In this document: piece by piece, positions 46,401 through 58,389 of the stretch
Layout: the number at the start of each line of letters is the position of its first letter
Numbering within the stretch: the stretch's first letter is position 1
Program-made: the position numbers and the translations under genes
The notes under the pieces: generated by a model
The model's input: only the letters and a program-made list of their open reading frames with translations
The model's database searches: none
Told to the model about the DNA's origin: nothing
NCBI RefSeq assembly: GCF_022581195.2
Contig: NC_061459.1
Location: forward strand, 13,082,001-13,146,000
Direction: 5' to 3'
From: Helicoverpa zea
Taxonomy: Eukaryota > Arthropoda > Insecta > Lepidoptera > Noctuidae
Length of the DNA: 64,000 nt

Positions 46401-49400
46401 TCTTTGTGTACGTCACTATGTCAGTACATCAGTTTATAGACCTTTTTATACCAGCTATATTATGATGATGTAATGTCAGCATTGTACTTGCAATACGTTC
46501 ACTCATCATCATCTCCCGAGCATTTTCCCAACTATATCGAGGTCGGGTTCCAGTCTAACCGGATGTAGCTGAGTACCAGTGTTTTACAAGGAGCGACTGC
46601 CCTATCTGACCTCCTTCACCCATCAATCAACAGCAGCATGCTATCCTAAGCAGCATGCTATCCTAAGCCTATACGGCATCATCATCGAAGGCCAAAGACG
46701 CTGATTAAGGGGTCACAAAATCAATTAATTTAAACATGTTCGTTTACGTGGTATGTTAGCAGGAGCTGGTAGTGATCAGCTGTTCTGATGTGGATTCTCG
46801 CATGGGGCTGGCGGCGCCGGGCTCGGAGCAGGAGATCCTGCCCGACACCTTCGCGCCGCACCACGCGCACCACATCACCCATGAGGTACGTACAGGGGCA
46901 TTAGATAACTGTGCCTTTCCCCAAATAACCTGATCGTCATTGCCAGGACTGATCACCTTTTTGTTTCATCATAAACTAGCTTATATACTAGATAGATAGA
47001 TAGATAGATATACTTTATTAGGTACACCAATTTTACATTTTTGATCTTAATCTAGTTAAGGTAGGTGACATAATGGGCGGTCTTATCGCTAAGAGCTAGC
47101 TATATAACTAGCTTCCACCCCGCAGTTCCACCTGAGTCCCTGGTAAATGACTTCCCGTACCTTGATGGGGATAAAAAAATCTTTTGTTTTGTCCTTTCCC
47201 CAGGTCTAAAGCCCTGTAAATCCCACCAGTTTCGAGGGTTTTTGAGTTATAGAAATAATGTTACAAGAACGACCAGCTTTCATATACTTACGTATACAAT
47301 ATAGCTGATATTCGTGCTTGTTTAAACCCATTACAATTTTGTGGTTACTTATCTAGGTGCGTCCAATCTACATCTGCCAGCTATGCGGCGAGTTCTACGG
47401 AGAGGAACAGTTGAAGTTCTACCAGCATCTGAAACAACACTATGAGCCTCACATCATTATTGAGAACCCCGTGCCTGATTTGGGCATCGATAAGGTAAAT
47501 ATCGCCAGCAGGACATCATTAGTACTTTAGCAATTGAGTTTTTTTGCTGTTGTGTTTAAAATGAATAGTGTAACTGTTTGTCACACTTAATAATGTCTTG
47601 ACGAACCAAAGATTCGATTTGGGAAGGATATAGGGTGCATTTAATAATTTTTGACATAATTATTTTAACATGTTACAGTTTGTAAATGGAAGAGTTATAA
47701 AGTTTTAATCAGCCTATAGGACCAAACTCCAAAAATCAGGAGCATAGAAGATTTTCAGCCACCGATAGAATTTCGTTTATCATTTATGCTCTAGCAGTTG
47801 TGAACTAAACGATTTGATTTGAGAAAGTCTATCCATCCTGTTCGCTTTGGTGAACTCTGGGCCACAGAGTTGAAAGACATTTTGTTAGTCTATGTTAGTA
47901 TACTTTTTACTTTTTCACAGATGTCCAACAGCTGCATAGTAGACAACGTAACAACGATCCCAGATTCAATCGTAGAACTGTCTCTCGAGAACACCATACC
48001 CAAAACCATGTACCAAACGATAGACAAACACGTACTATACACTACAAGCGATAAAACATACACGTACCCTAACAATAAGGTTCAATATTCCATGGCAAGT
48101 ATGGACAAGGAACCGCCCACTGTGGTACAAGAGGTTGAGAAGACGGATCTATATGATTCTTTGGATAAATTGGATTTGTACAGCTGCGGGAAGTGTAATA
48201 AGTCGTTTAGGAAGCAGAAGCAGTGTGAAGCGCATATTAAAGAGGTTCATAGTAATATGAAGGTAAGTTTTTTTTGGTTTTGTTTGTCTGTTTTTCGTGT
48301 TGTGGAAGAGTAGTAAATAAGTAAAGTTTTTGTCGCTGTCAAAGTTGATTGATTAAAGACAGACGCTAAGATATATTTTTTATATGGGACTTATGTACCT
48401 ATATATTTTGTAATACCCATATATTTTTAAATTTGGACTTATCTATCTTCTTCAACTAGCTTGTTTTTTTTGTTCTTTGTAACGGAAATGGAACACTGGA
48501 ATTTTATTGTGTGTTTGAGTATGTTTCGATAATTTTAAACCTATAGATAGTGCTGCGTTTTTCATTTTCATTAATGTGCCCAGCCTATAAAACCTTCTAA
48601 TTTCCGTCCTACAGCTAGAAGACATGGGCGAATTCAGCGAACCAGAAGACTTAATGGAAGGCATCCACGTCGCCGTCGACGAACCACATGAATCGCACGT
48701 TCCGCACGATTCCCACGTTCCTCACGACTCGCACGTGCCGCACGACTCGCACGACGCGCACGAGTCGCACGCGCAACATCAACAGTATGAACATACGTTG
48801 CTGCCGCACCTGACGGTGGAAAACGGACATGCACATCAAGAGAATGTGAGGCATTGGTAAGTTATGGGATTTTAAGTAACCTGAGTGATCAGATTTTTAG
48901 GTACGGTGCGTTTTAGCGACATAAGTCGCGAGAAGTTATTTTTCTAATTACTGGCTTTCCTCTCCCAATTCCTCTTTTTCAATTACTCTATTTATTGCCT
49001 TAGGTATAGCTTCAATGACTGTAAAAGGCATAAGTGTGTGCCAAAATATAGCTGCGTAGAAACCTTTTCCATTTATCAGTGGGTCGGGCTTCGTGGGCGA
49101 CCTATGATCGAAAATCCTAAAACGGCCATTAAGCTTAGCCAGAACATAATTTTAATATTTGCATATCTTCTGACAAAGCGTAGCGTTCTAATTATCTGTA
49201 AGACTTTTATATTGTGCCTATTAGCCCGGTCAAAATAGACATAAAAGTAGTGGTCAAATAACAAAAAATCCCAGAAAGCTGATTTATGGTGGAGAGCTAG
49301 ATTTGATCATTATAAATAAAAAACTAAAAGTCCCCATCGATCCCATGTGTGCGTCAAAAGTTCTTCGAGGAAAACATCAAAATTTTAGGTTTTTTTATTT

Positions 49401-52400
49401 TTTCGAAAACGGTAAGTTTTATCAAAAAAGAACATCAGAACAAAGTTGTAGATCTTAAAATTTTCTACAAAAATGGCATTGACAGTTTTCTCTTAAATGT
49501 TACCATTCCTGAGATATTGCGATTCAAAGAGTCACACTACACTTGATATGCACATATAAGCAACGTATATTGACTGCAAGCAAGCAATACCTCCTATCTG
49601 ACTCCGGGTGGATTTTAAAGGGGAACAATAAAACTTAATAAAATCCTTATTCCGAGGAAGGTATAATGAGATACTGAAAATCCAAGTTTTCTTTTTCTAA
49701 GCATAGTATTGATTAATAAAGTTTTTTGTTTTTATTTTGAATCTAAAGGTAGTTTATGGTAGATACAAGTTTTTTGGTTTTTTGAAACAAAAATGTCAGA
49801 TAGGAGGTATTGCTTGCTTGCAGTCGATATACGAGGGCTTTGATTGTCAGACTCTTACTGACTAAAAACCGTCGTGTTTCGTCGTTAGCCTTTTATGTAC
49901 CAGGATCGCGGTAACTCTGTCGAACAATCCCGCAGCCCCAGCAAGCCTTGGCCCTGCTGGGCCCCGCTGGGGTTGCTGACATCTCTTTGAGGAGCGCGTG
50001 AAAAACGCGCGCCGCCGACACGGGTTCTTTGTCTATTAACTAGACATGAGCGATGACCCACCCAAACTCACCGCCCACAGACCCACGCCTACGGTGGCCG
50101 GGAGTCGTCTCGCGGCACCCGGCGCCCGTGGTGTCTTCCTGGTCCAGCGCGGCGGCCGGGATGAGAGGTGCGAACTCTTTGTCGTACCGCCTCCTCCTTC
50201 TCGAGAATGACTGCTTCGCAGAAGGAGGCGACATCATCCCACTCTCTCTTGCCCCGGACCATGGCCTGAACCAGGGCCGGATGCGAGAGGTCGCCGCCGT
50301 CTAAAGCCTCGACGAGGACCCGACGGTGCTATTCCCACGCACACCTGGACTGTGTGGTACACCGTGCCCTTGGGGATGTCCGCACAGTGGTGACACCCCG
50401 GCGCCTCCTCACGACCGATTCGATACAGGTACCTCCCGAAACAAACGTATTCGGTGAGGACCTGCGTCACGCGGTACGTGAGGCCGCCATGACTCCTCCC
50501 GAGCCACTCCTCAAAGAGGGGACTTACCGCCACGATGGTGGCATGCCCTAATTTACAAAATAATGTGTAAAACAGAGATTAGGTTAGGAGTTAGCAGTTT
50601 ACAGTTTAACTTTCAGTTGCATTGTATAATTTTGTTAGCTTACTATTGTTATATAATAGAATGTTTGTGAAAATATTACTTTTTATAAGAGTGTCTATGG
50701 AGTTTCTTGCCGGCTCTTCTCCATGAGACCAACTTTTTGGAACCGTGCAAATAGTGTGACATTTCATAGGAGCCTGCAAAGGCCTTTTTTAATAAAAATA
50801 TTTTGATCTTGGTTTAGAATTTCAACGTGGGCACTCTAGCCTCAGTGACAAGCCACGTGAAAACCCGCCATGACCCAAGATAATATCGAGGCTATGCGGC
50901 AGTTAAATCTCGCAGACCAACATTTAACATACCGTGACATAGATCCGTGGGCATAATAACGATTTTTTTACATTGCCCAAAATTAAGCAAAGGGGTCAAC
51001 GTTTCAGCACACCTGAAAAAGCTGTTGACTCATACAAATCGGCCAATTTGACTACCCCCACTTCAGAATGGAATAAATGTTTCAAGAACTGGTTTTAATG
51101 CATGCAAAAGTGCATTAAATATCGCGGAGAATTCTTTGAAAAATAATAAATGGTATTAACCTATTAGATTGTCTTTACTTATTACAAACCACACAACTTA
51201 AAAGGCAGCCCTCGTATATACGTTGCTTATATGTGCATATCAAGTGTAGTCTGACTTATGAGTCGCGATATCTCTGGAATGATAACATTTAGGAGAAAAC
51301 TGTCAATGCCATTTTTGTATAAAATTTTAAGATCTACAACTTTGGTCTGATGTTGTTTTTTTATAAAACTTACCGTTTTCGAAAAAAATACAAAAAAAAC
51401 AAAAATTTTAACGTTCGACCTCGAATAACTTTTGACGCACACATGGGATCGATGGGGACTTTTAATATTTTATTTATAATGATCAAATGTAGCTCTCCAC
51501 CAAAAATCAGCTTTCTGGGAATTTTTGTTATTTCAAATGTCTATTTTGACCGGGCTACTATGTCTTACAAATAACATTATGATTCATATATCCAGGTACG
51601 GTCGCGGGGCTAGCACGGCGCCCCCGGGCGGCGCAGCTCCCGCGGGCGCGGTGCAGTGCTGCGCGGCGCCGCATGATACACAACACCTCAAGATGCTTAA
51701 AGCTAACTCGCAATGTATAGTATTACTTTCTTTATAATACCCCCCATTTAACGCCATTTGGCTTAAAGGTTACTATTGTAACGACTATAGTTCCCTGTAT
51801 AGTTCATGTTCGAATAAGGAGGATGGCCTTGTTGTTCAATTTGCAGTCATTCTCTTGATTTCATTTGCTAAATAATTTGTTAATTGAAATATGGACAGCA
51901 CTGTAATGATGAATAGACATGAACATTGACACCGATGCCGCATTGGTGTTGTAAAACATGTATTTTGTCTTATGCACTTGTTGCATACCAATGCTACAAT
52001 AGTCAATATCTGCCACATGCCTCGGAAACACCTGATCGCCTAAATCAAATGTTAAAAATACTATGCATGTATATATTTTAAATACTAAATTAGTATATTA
52101 TTTCTTTTAATCCCATGCCTCCTATAGGTTATATGTTACTGATAATATTTTTAAACATACAAATTGCCATTTTGAAAAATACAATTTTATATTCCTAATC
52201 TCACCATTACAACCCAACAGATGAAATCCTGCGCCGTATCCTAGAAACAGATGTGACAACCAACAACCAGAATTTCGCCGACAACATTATACCCGACAAC
52301 GCCGACAACATTATAACCGAAAACCCCGACAACATGATGTCCGACAACGCCGACACTTCTGACCTACCTAATGACAACCCACCACCTGATGACACTCCTG

Positions 52401-54920
52401 CTAGTGACGTGAAACCAGATGTGGAGAAGAAGAAAAGTAAACATTTCGAGTGTCCAGAGTGTCCGAGAGTGTTTCAACATCGGAATAGTTTGTTGTATCA
52501 TTTGTTGTCGCATAGTGGGAAGCAGCACATGTGTCGAGAGTGCGGGAAGGGATTTTATACTGTTGCTGCGCTTAAGGTAATTTGTGTATTTAGTTTACTG
52601 TCTAAAAATATAATAAAAATAAGTTAATTGACGTGCATAGATAATGGCATGAAAATCTTCTGAAAGATTCTAGAAGGGACAACATTTATTTTGTTAAAAA
52701 AAGTGATGTTTTTCGATAGAACACGTCTGCCTAAGCGTATGTTAATATTGCACCAAATCTGTAGCACTACTGTGCTCGATTGTAGTATTTATGTTCTAAA
52801 AGTACAACGTTTAATTTCTAAAAGTATCTTGCCAGAACTTGACGTTTTCATTATTTTTTGTTAATTCAAAATACTTCCCAAAATGGTACCGTTGTCATCA
52901 AATCTAGGATCTGATAATAGAAACCCTGAGTTTAAAAAGAAAAAAGCATCGAGATCATTTGCCTTAGTTACATACTACTCAAATGGTGTGTACGTTTCAC
53001 TACTGAATCCACTTGACTATGTAAACATTCGTCCGTCCGTCCGTCAGATCCACAAGCGCGTGCACAACGGCGACCGGCCGTACAAGTGCGACGTGTGCGG
53101 CCGCGACTTCCGCCAGTGGAGCGACGTCAAGTACCACAAGATCTCCATACACTCCGACCAGGTCACTACTTTATTATTTTTGATTTTTTTATACCAGGAT
53201 TGTACAAAACATCCCGGAATTTTGAAGTTGTCCTGGAAGGGCGCTTATAGCCTTTTAGCCTTTTCAGTAGTAGACGTAGTTTTCAGTGGTAGTCGTCTTC
53301 GATTTCACGTATTACAGCTATTTCATACTTTTGGATTTTCCGAGCGAAAAAACTGTTCGCCATCGCTTGTTTCTTTCGGGCAAACAATTGACAACTGCTG
53401 CATCAAAAACCTCGCTATACAGGTTGTACCAACCAATCGATATCACGCAACAAGCCTAGTGGAAAATCCGCTCGGAAAATTCGCTAATGTGCAAAGGCTG
53501 TTTTGGCGGTGCTTTGGTTAAACCTCGCACGTACCCTTTCAATTTTACTTACCTGTAAATCTAAAACATATGATTTTCGTCCAGAAACTATTTAAATGCG
53601 AGTTCTGCGGCAAGGAGTTCGCTCGCAAATACTCCCTGAACGTCCACCGTCGCATCCACACGGGCGAGAGGAACTACAAGTGTGACTACTGCACCAAGAC
53701 CTTCCGAGCCTCGTCCTACAGGCTCAGCCATATGCGGACACATACTGGTATGTAGATCACGTCAAACTTAATTATAATGCTCGGATGTTAGTTGCAAGAC
53801 GCCGTTCAGTTTGACGAAAACTTTCCTTAGTATGTATTTTGTATATGCTTCAACATCGGGGTAAAATAAATCGGTTCTCAGACAAAACTTAAATTTTGGG
53901 TTATCATACTTTGTTAAGCTAGCGGTTTGCTTCTTTTCTTACTAGAATAATATCGGTATTTGTTCGGTATTGAACACCTGTTGTTGTCTCACTTATAACT
54001 CAACTTTATGTGTTTTGAAAAATCGTATCGTGCAATATCGGAAAAGATATTATTATTCTACCCATTAATCTTGCATCTCATCTCAATAGTAAACATAACT
54101 AAAAATGAGTATCACCTTATGTATAAAAATATTTAACATTTTACTTTGTTTCGCAGGTGACAGACCCCACAAATGTTCCCAGTGTGACAAGAGTTTCCGC
54201 GTGGGAGGCGACCTGCGCCGGCACATGCTCATACACGACAAAGTGCGGAACCGGATTACAGACCAGAAGACCAAGCCCAAAGACAACGACGACAAGAAAC
54301 CCATAGACAAAGCAGACGACAAACCTAACATCAAAATAGAATCATCTAAAATTAAGAAAATTGCCCTAGCATCTACTACTAAAGGTCCCATAATTTTAAG
54401 GTCTTCTGAAAAGAAAACTAAGCCTAATAAGAAAAACCATAATCCCAAAAAAGGAGCGCCTAACGTAACCATAGACCAGCTAGATGAAAGCTATACAAAT
54501 AACGTGGAAGTGTTCGACACGAGGCAAGACGGACATTATGGAAAGTTAGTTTCTGCTAAAGAGGAATATAGTGAGTGTAATTATAAAGACGAACTCGAAA
54601 ATCCGTTTGCGAAGCAAGTTATAGAGTACAAAGAGGAACAAAGCCACGAGAGGGAACTTGCTATACTGAGGCCTATGTTTAGGAACAATGTGCTCTGTGA
54701 TCAGACTGTGGCCGAACCCGACCATACAGTGTTTAGACAAGAGAATACTGACGGGAAAATGCAAGTGTACACTCATATAGAGAAGGGTAATATCATAGTG
54801 CCTAATTCTCAAATGTCACTTGGACATTTGGAGCGTGACGTGCGGACAGAAATGCATGAAACTACTGAAAACGGCTTCATCGAGAGACTGACGGCGCTCT
54901 ACAACATACCCGCGGTATGA
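43423..54920 (+). CDS. C2H2 zinc-finger protein, eight fingers
   Basis: Likely nuclear DNA-binding protein; orthologue not identified. Fifteen exons join in phase to 1,002 residues: 43423-43470, 43831-43934, 44176-44311, 44580-44657, 45206-45328, 45753-45911, 46763-46885, 47357-47494, 47921-48262, 48615-48856, 51596-51714, 52221-52576, 53048-53161, 53585-53747, 54157-54920. The N-terminal 257 residues are acidic and low in domains. Lone fingers start near residues 264 (CQLC) and 392 (CGKC). Six clustered fingers start near 615, 642, 670, 699, 727 and 755, with TGER/GDRP-type linkers in the last ones. Finger 4 is split by an intron. Residues 442-472 form a His-rich hexapeptide repeat (HDSHVP). 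Exon 12 begins with an Asn/Asp-rich repeat. The C-tail (about 776-1002) is Lys/Asp-rich and ends with no known domain. Start chosen as the first ATG of an exon ending in phase with exon 2. Confidence 0.9.
45950..46130 (+). repeat. diverged dispersed repeat (related to 3910-4110)
   Basis: Shares ggagtcggcttccggtct and the layout of the family at 3910 and 46500, lacking part of the middle. In the zinc-finger gene intron 45912-46762. Confidence 0.5.
46500..46625 (+). repeat. dispersed repeat (gctgagtaccagtgttttac family)
   Basis: Carries gctgagtaccagtgttttac and gcgactgccctatctgacct as in the copy at 3910. Same zinc-finger gene intron as the diverged copy at 45950. Confidence 0.65.
46990..47012. 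repeat. (GATA)n microsatellite
   Basis: Five uninterrupted gata units, then a dispersed-repeat-like stretch (tactttattaggtac). Confidence 0.9.
49571..49826. mobile_element. 256-bp MITE with 32-bp inverted ends and ATAT duplication
   Basis: The ends tgactgcaagcaagcaatac... and its complement pair over about 32 bases with one mismatch. The flanks are ATAT at 49567-49570 and 49827-49830. The empty-site version (gtatatacg) is preserved in the opposite arm near 51213-51221, so insertion into an existing arm is directly visible. Confidence 0.85.
49846..50549 (-). mobile_element. R1-like LINE, 3' fragment, inverted
   Basis: On the minus strand it matches the copy at about 59020-59711: the peptide VSPLFEEWLGRSHGG, the CHHC zinc-knuckle region and the 3' UTR. 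5'-truncated and frameshifted. Its 3' end (gtcagtaagagtctgac) points to the left inverted arm. Confidence 0.85.
50698..50820 (+). repeat. dispersed repeat (ggagtttcttgccggctctt family)
   Basis: Shares ggagtttcttgccggctctt and aactttttggaaccgtgcaa with 29465-29530 and ends in an AATAAAAAT-like tail. Lies inside the long-inverted-repeat element. Confidence 0.65.
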
Positions 54921-57571
54921 GCCTCTGTGATACACAAACAGACCACGCCAAATAACTTTGCGCCTCTGAAGTCATACGAAATGCGAATGCGCAAGTTCGG
55001 AAGCGCACAGTTATCTGACGTGAGCTGTAACTAGTTTCAATTTTATCCATATAAATTAGTATTACAATCGCTGCTACAAGGCGCTACTTGGCTTGAAATG
55101 GCAAAATTGGATACGACTTTTCGTATCATAAGACTAAAATTAAATTAAAGATTAAAGACTGCGAATATGAAATACGAGTTTCCATATCCCCTTTTGCTAA
55201 GTATTTATTAATAGAAATAACTTTGTTTTATTACATTTTATTTGATGAATAAATGCTTAAAATATTATCGAGTAACAACAAGGTATGAAATCTTCCGAAT
55301 GCTTCGTAGCGCCAAAAGTTAGTGGCATCCAAACTTATTTCTTAGGACCAAAATATATCAAATAATAATGCGAAAGTTTTATAAAACTAACATTTGTACC
55401 GCTTTGTTATTTATTAGGATTTTATATCGGCACGGGTCTTACGCAGACACATTGTATAATGTAGTCAATTTAATGTACTAGAATAGTCCAAATACTAGTT
55501 CTTTTATGTAATCACTATTTTCTTTAATTTTATTTATAATATTTGGACGGCGGTTACTACGGATCTATCTTACTTTTAATGCACTTAATTTTTTTCTTTT
55601 TATAATTTTTTAGCAAATAAAATATACAAAGCTTGATTTTTATCAATCGGGAATAATCTTCAACTTTTAAAAATACGGAATTCCTTGCTAATATTATAAA
55701 TGCAAAAGTAACCCTGTCTGTCTGTCGCACTTTTACCGAAACTACTAAACCGATTATGATGAAGGGTAAAAAATATAGATATCCTAGACCCTATTACCCA
55801 TAAGTAGTATGTAGTTCCCTCGAGATAAGAGTGGAACCGAGGAGAACACGTAGATTATACTTACTTTGTTTTCAAATAACTACGTTCTAAATGTATAACG
55901 CAGAACATTAGTGTGATAATAGTGACTTATTCTAGTGCAGTTTAGTATAATTGAACTAGAAGGACAACACAGCAATAAAATTAATGTACATAATTACTAT
56001 TGGTTCAATGATCAAGTGATTTCTTTAAAAATGAGGATTGTTTTGATGGGTACCTAATTTTGCTGTTTTTGAGAAATTGCATTTGCCAATGTTAGGAATG
56101 GGAAATAAATGTACTAATTTATTATCTATAAGTGCAATTGATAAAAAGTAAGTACGTTAAACACCTTTTAAGATAGAATGATTATCGCATCATGCAAATT
56201 CTCTTGTGAGCCCGTGGCAGACACTAGTTCATGTAAATTTTTTGAGTCAACATTTCAAGCGCCAACTATATTAGATACCCACCATAACCAACCATATATT
56301 TAACCTGTTAAACAACTAATAATAATTCAAAGAGGCCTTTAATAAAGAACAGATATTGATATAAAAACTATAGTCAAATTTAATAGTTACGTTGTATTTA
56401 TACATTTTAATATGTTCTATGATATAATGATCAAAATATACCGAGATGGAAATATATACTTCTAATGTATAAAGTTGACCTCGAAAATGTACTGTAAATA
56501 AAGTGAAATAATATCAAGTAATGTGCTGAAATAAAGACTGAATTCTAATGTTTTGCTAGTGTATGTTATGTATACTAATAACTTAAGCGTAATATTTTTA
56601 CTTAGACTAGATGCAGCATAATGTAACGATAGAGTTATATGTTACTTACCTCGAAATACTCAAACGTTACTTAATTTTTAAGTTAAGCAGTTTTTGAATT
56701 GAGTGGCGTTTGAGTGTTTGGCCGATAGTGAATTATAGTGACGTTGTGACGTCGTAGTTACAGTGCCAATAACTGAAACTGCAGGATCATTTTATACATA
56801 CATACCTTTTTGAAATAACCAAAATAATGCCAGGATTGGTTATAAACAGTACCTATTTGTAGTCGGAATAAAGGTTGCTATAGTTAATACTTAATAACTC
56901 CTATCCTAGAATAACACATTGATGACTCTAAAAAGGACATAACATTAACATAAGTATATGAAAATGGTTAGGTACCACGATTTGATATCATCTTATAGGC
57001 ATTTTCATAGAGACAGTTGCTTGTAAAATGATCTTGCAGATATATTAGTTTCTCCATTAAACCACATAAATGAACTATAATGTTTTACTTCCACTTTGAA
57101 CGAACTTATCACTATTAATAAAATTAACGACTGCTTGCCTATGTATGAACTAAAATCAAATGAAATGATGTTATATGTAGTCATGACATTGAACATGAAT
57201 GATTTTATCATGCAATAAATAATTTTAGCAATAATTGAATTGAACCACAAACTAAAGAGTCATTTGTGAGAATTAAGCCATTTATGAAAAGGGAAATAAT
57301 TGTATAATATCTTATTGAACCATTGATTGCACACTTATGAAGTTTTCAAAGTTTAAAGGCATTGATGAAATCTTAAACCCAACGGGTTTTAACCACAAGT
57401 TACATTGTATATTATTTTAAATCTTCATACATCTGAATAATCGAGCATTTGTTACACAAAAACTTTTAATCATCATATTACACGGCGGACTTGGTTTGCC
57501 GAGCCTTCTAACATGGTTATACAATACAAAAATTTTAAGAAATGTTTTAACTTTTAAGTATTCACAACATC
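54921..57571 (+). other. zinc-finger gene 3' UTR and intergenic DNA
   Basis: AT-rich and noncoding, with several AATAAA signals. A diverged dispersed repeat (ctaatattataaatgc, ctgtctgtctg) lies at about 55684-55860. No other gene recognised. Confidence 0.55.
55248..55253 (+). terminator. first polyadenylation signal after the zinc-finger gene
   Basis: AATAAA 328 bases past the stop codon. Further AATAAA hexamers occur at 56497-56502 and near 56531, so longer 3' UTR forms are possible. Confidence 0.4.
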
Positions 57572-57575
57572 TTAA

Positions 57576-57731
57576 GGCTGTGTTCAAACCAAACTGACTG
57601 TCAGCCGCCGAATGTGAGCGAGCGTTACGCAGTTTATTGTATTTCCATACTTATATGCATTTTTTCGTTCACATATAACCGACGATACGCTATGAGTAAT
57701 ATGCACTGACGCTGACTGGTTTGAACGCAGC
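57576..57731. mobile_element. piggyBac-like MITE with TTAA duplication
   Basis: 156 bp between TTAA at 57572-57575 and TTAA at 57732-57735. The inverted ends gctgtgttcaaacc and gctgcgttcaaacc differ at one base. The TTAA target is diagnostic of the piggyBac superfamily. No ORF. Confidence 0.7.
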
Positions 57732-57735
57732 TTAA

Positions 57736-58389
57736 CTGATAATTATCTTAAAAAATAATTGAAGCAAGCTTCAAATTGATTTTATCCCTTTTACACACAC
57801 GCATCTACCACGAATTATTACAAAAAATAACTGAAACAAGCTTCACACTGATTTTATACGTTTTAAAATACACACATACACACACAAGGTAATGTATTAC
57901 TTAATTTTTAATTCAATAATTTATTCTTCCAATGAATCTGCTTTCAAAATAACTTAGAAGAAATCTATCAATATATCTTATACAGTCATACACTTTGAAT
58001 GAAATATGTTTTTGTATGTTTTCTCCTTCCAATACATAATGTAAATAACTATGCTTCCGAAAGACAAGTAACTGTTCATAAGTTCACGGAGTCTATGTAC
58101 CACCAAGTTTTGTACATTGTAAATACTTGTAACCTATCATAGTTCAAGAGAATAAATGAGTTTCTTGTTACTTGTAGTGTTTTCATTTCGATTTCGACCT
58201 ATGAAAATTGTTTTCACTTCTAACTGCAAAAATACAATTAAATCAGAAAATGTTTCTTCGATAGGTATACTTTTTACTATGTTAAAAGTTACAGTATTTT
58301 TTCGTCAAACAGATGCTTGAGAAACAGTCGGCTTTATAAGGCTGTGATTCTAGGAAAGCAAGGAAAAGTCCGGCTAAGCAGTACACGGC
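57736..58389. other. intergenic, short tandem duplication only
   Basis: Two diverged copies of a roughly 77-bp unit (caagcttca..ttgattttat) at about 57750-57890. Nothing else recognised before the LINE. Confidence 0.5.

Larger units (their letters stand above)
49222..51556. mobile_element. long-inverted-repeat element in the zinc-finger gene intron
   Basis: The left arm 49222-49570 (about 349 bp) is the diverged reverse complement of the right arm 51216-51556 (about 341 bp). The outer ends read tagcccggtcaaaatagaca on both sides. The arms continue about 9 bases past an inserted MITE. The candidate target duplication is either TA or ctat; the sequence does not decide. The interior holds a MITE and a dead LINE piece but no transposase. 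Confidence 0.8.

Noticed and set aside
48634..48854. Minus-strand Arg/Ala/Val repeats opposite the His-rich exon
   Set aside because: Mirror frames of the plus-strand HDSHVP repeat, no independent support.
52883..53521. 212-residue ORF treated as one continuous coding exon
   Set aside because: Only 53048-53161 encodes zinc-finger sequence and is bounded by AG and GT sites in phase with its neighbours; the rest is intron read-through.
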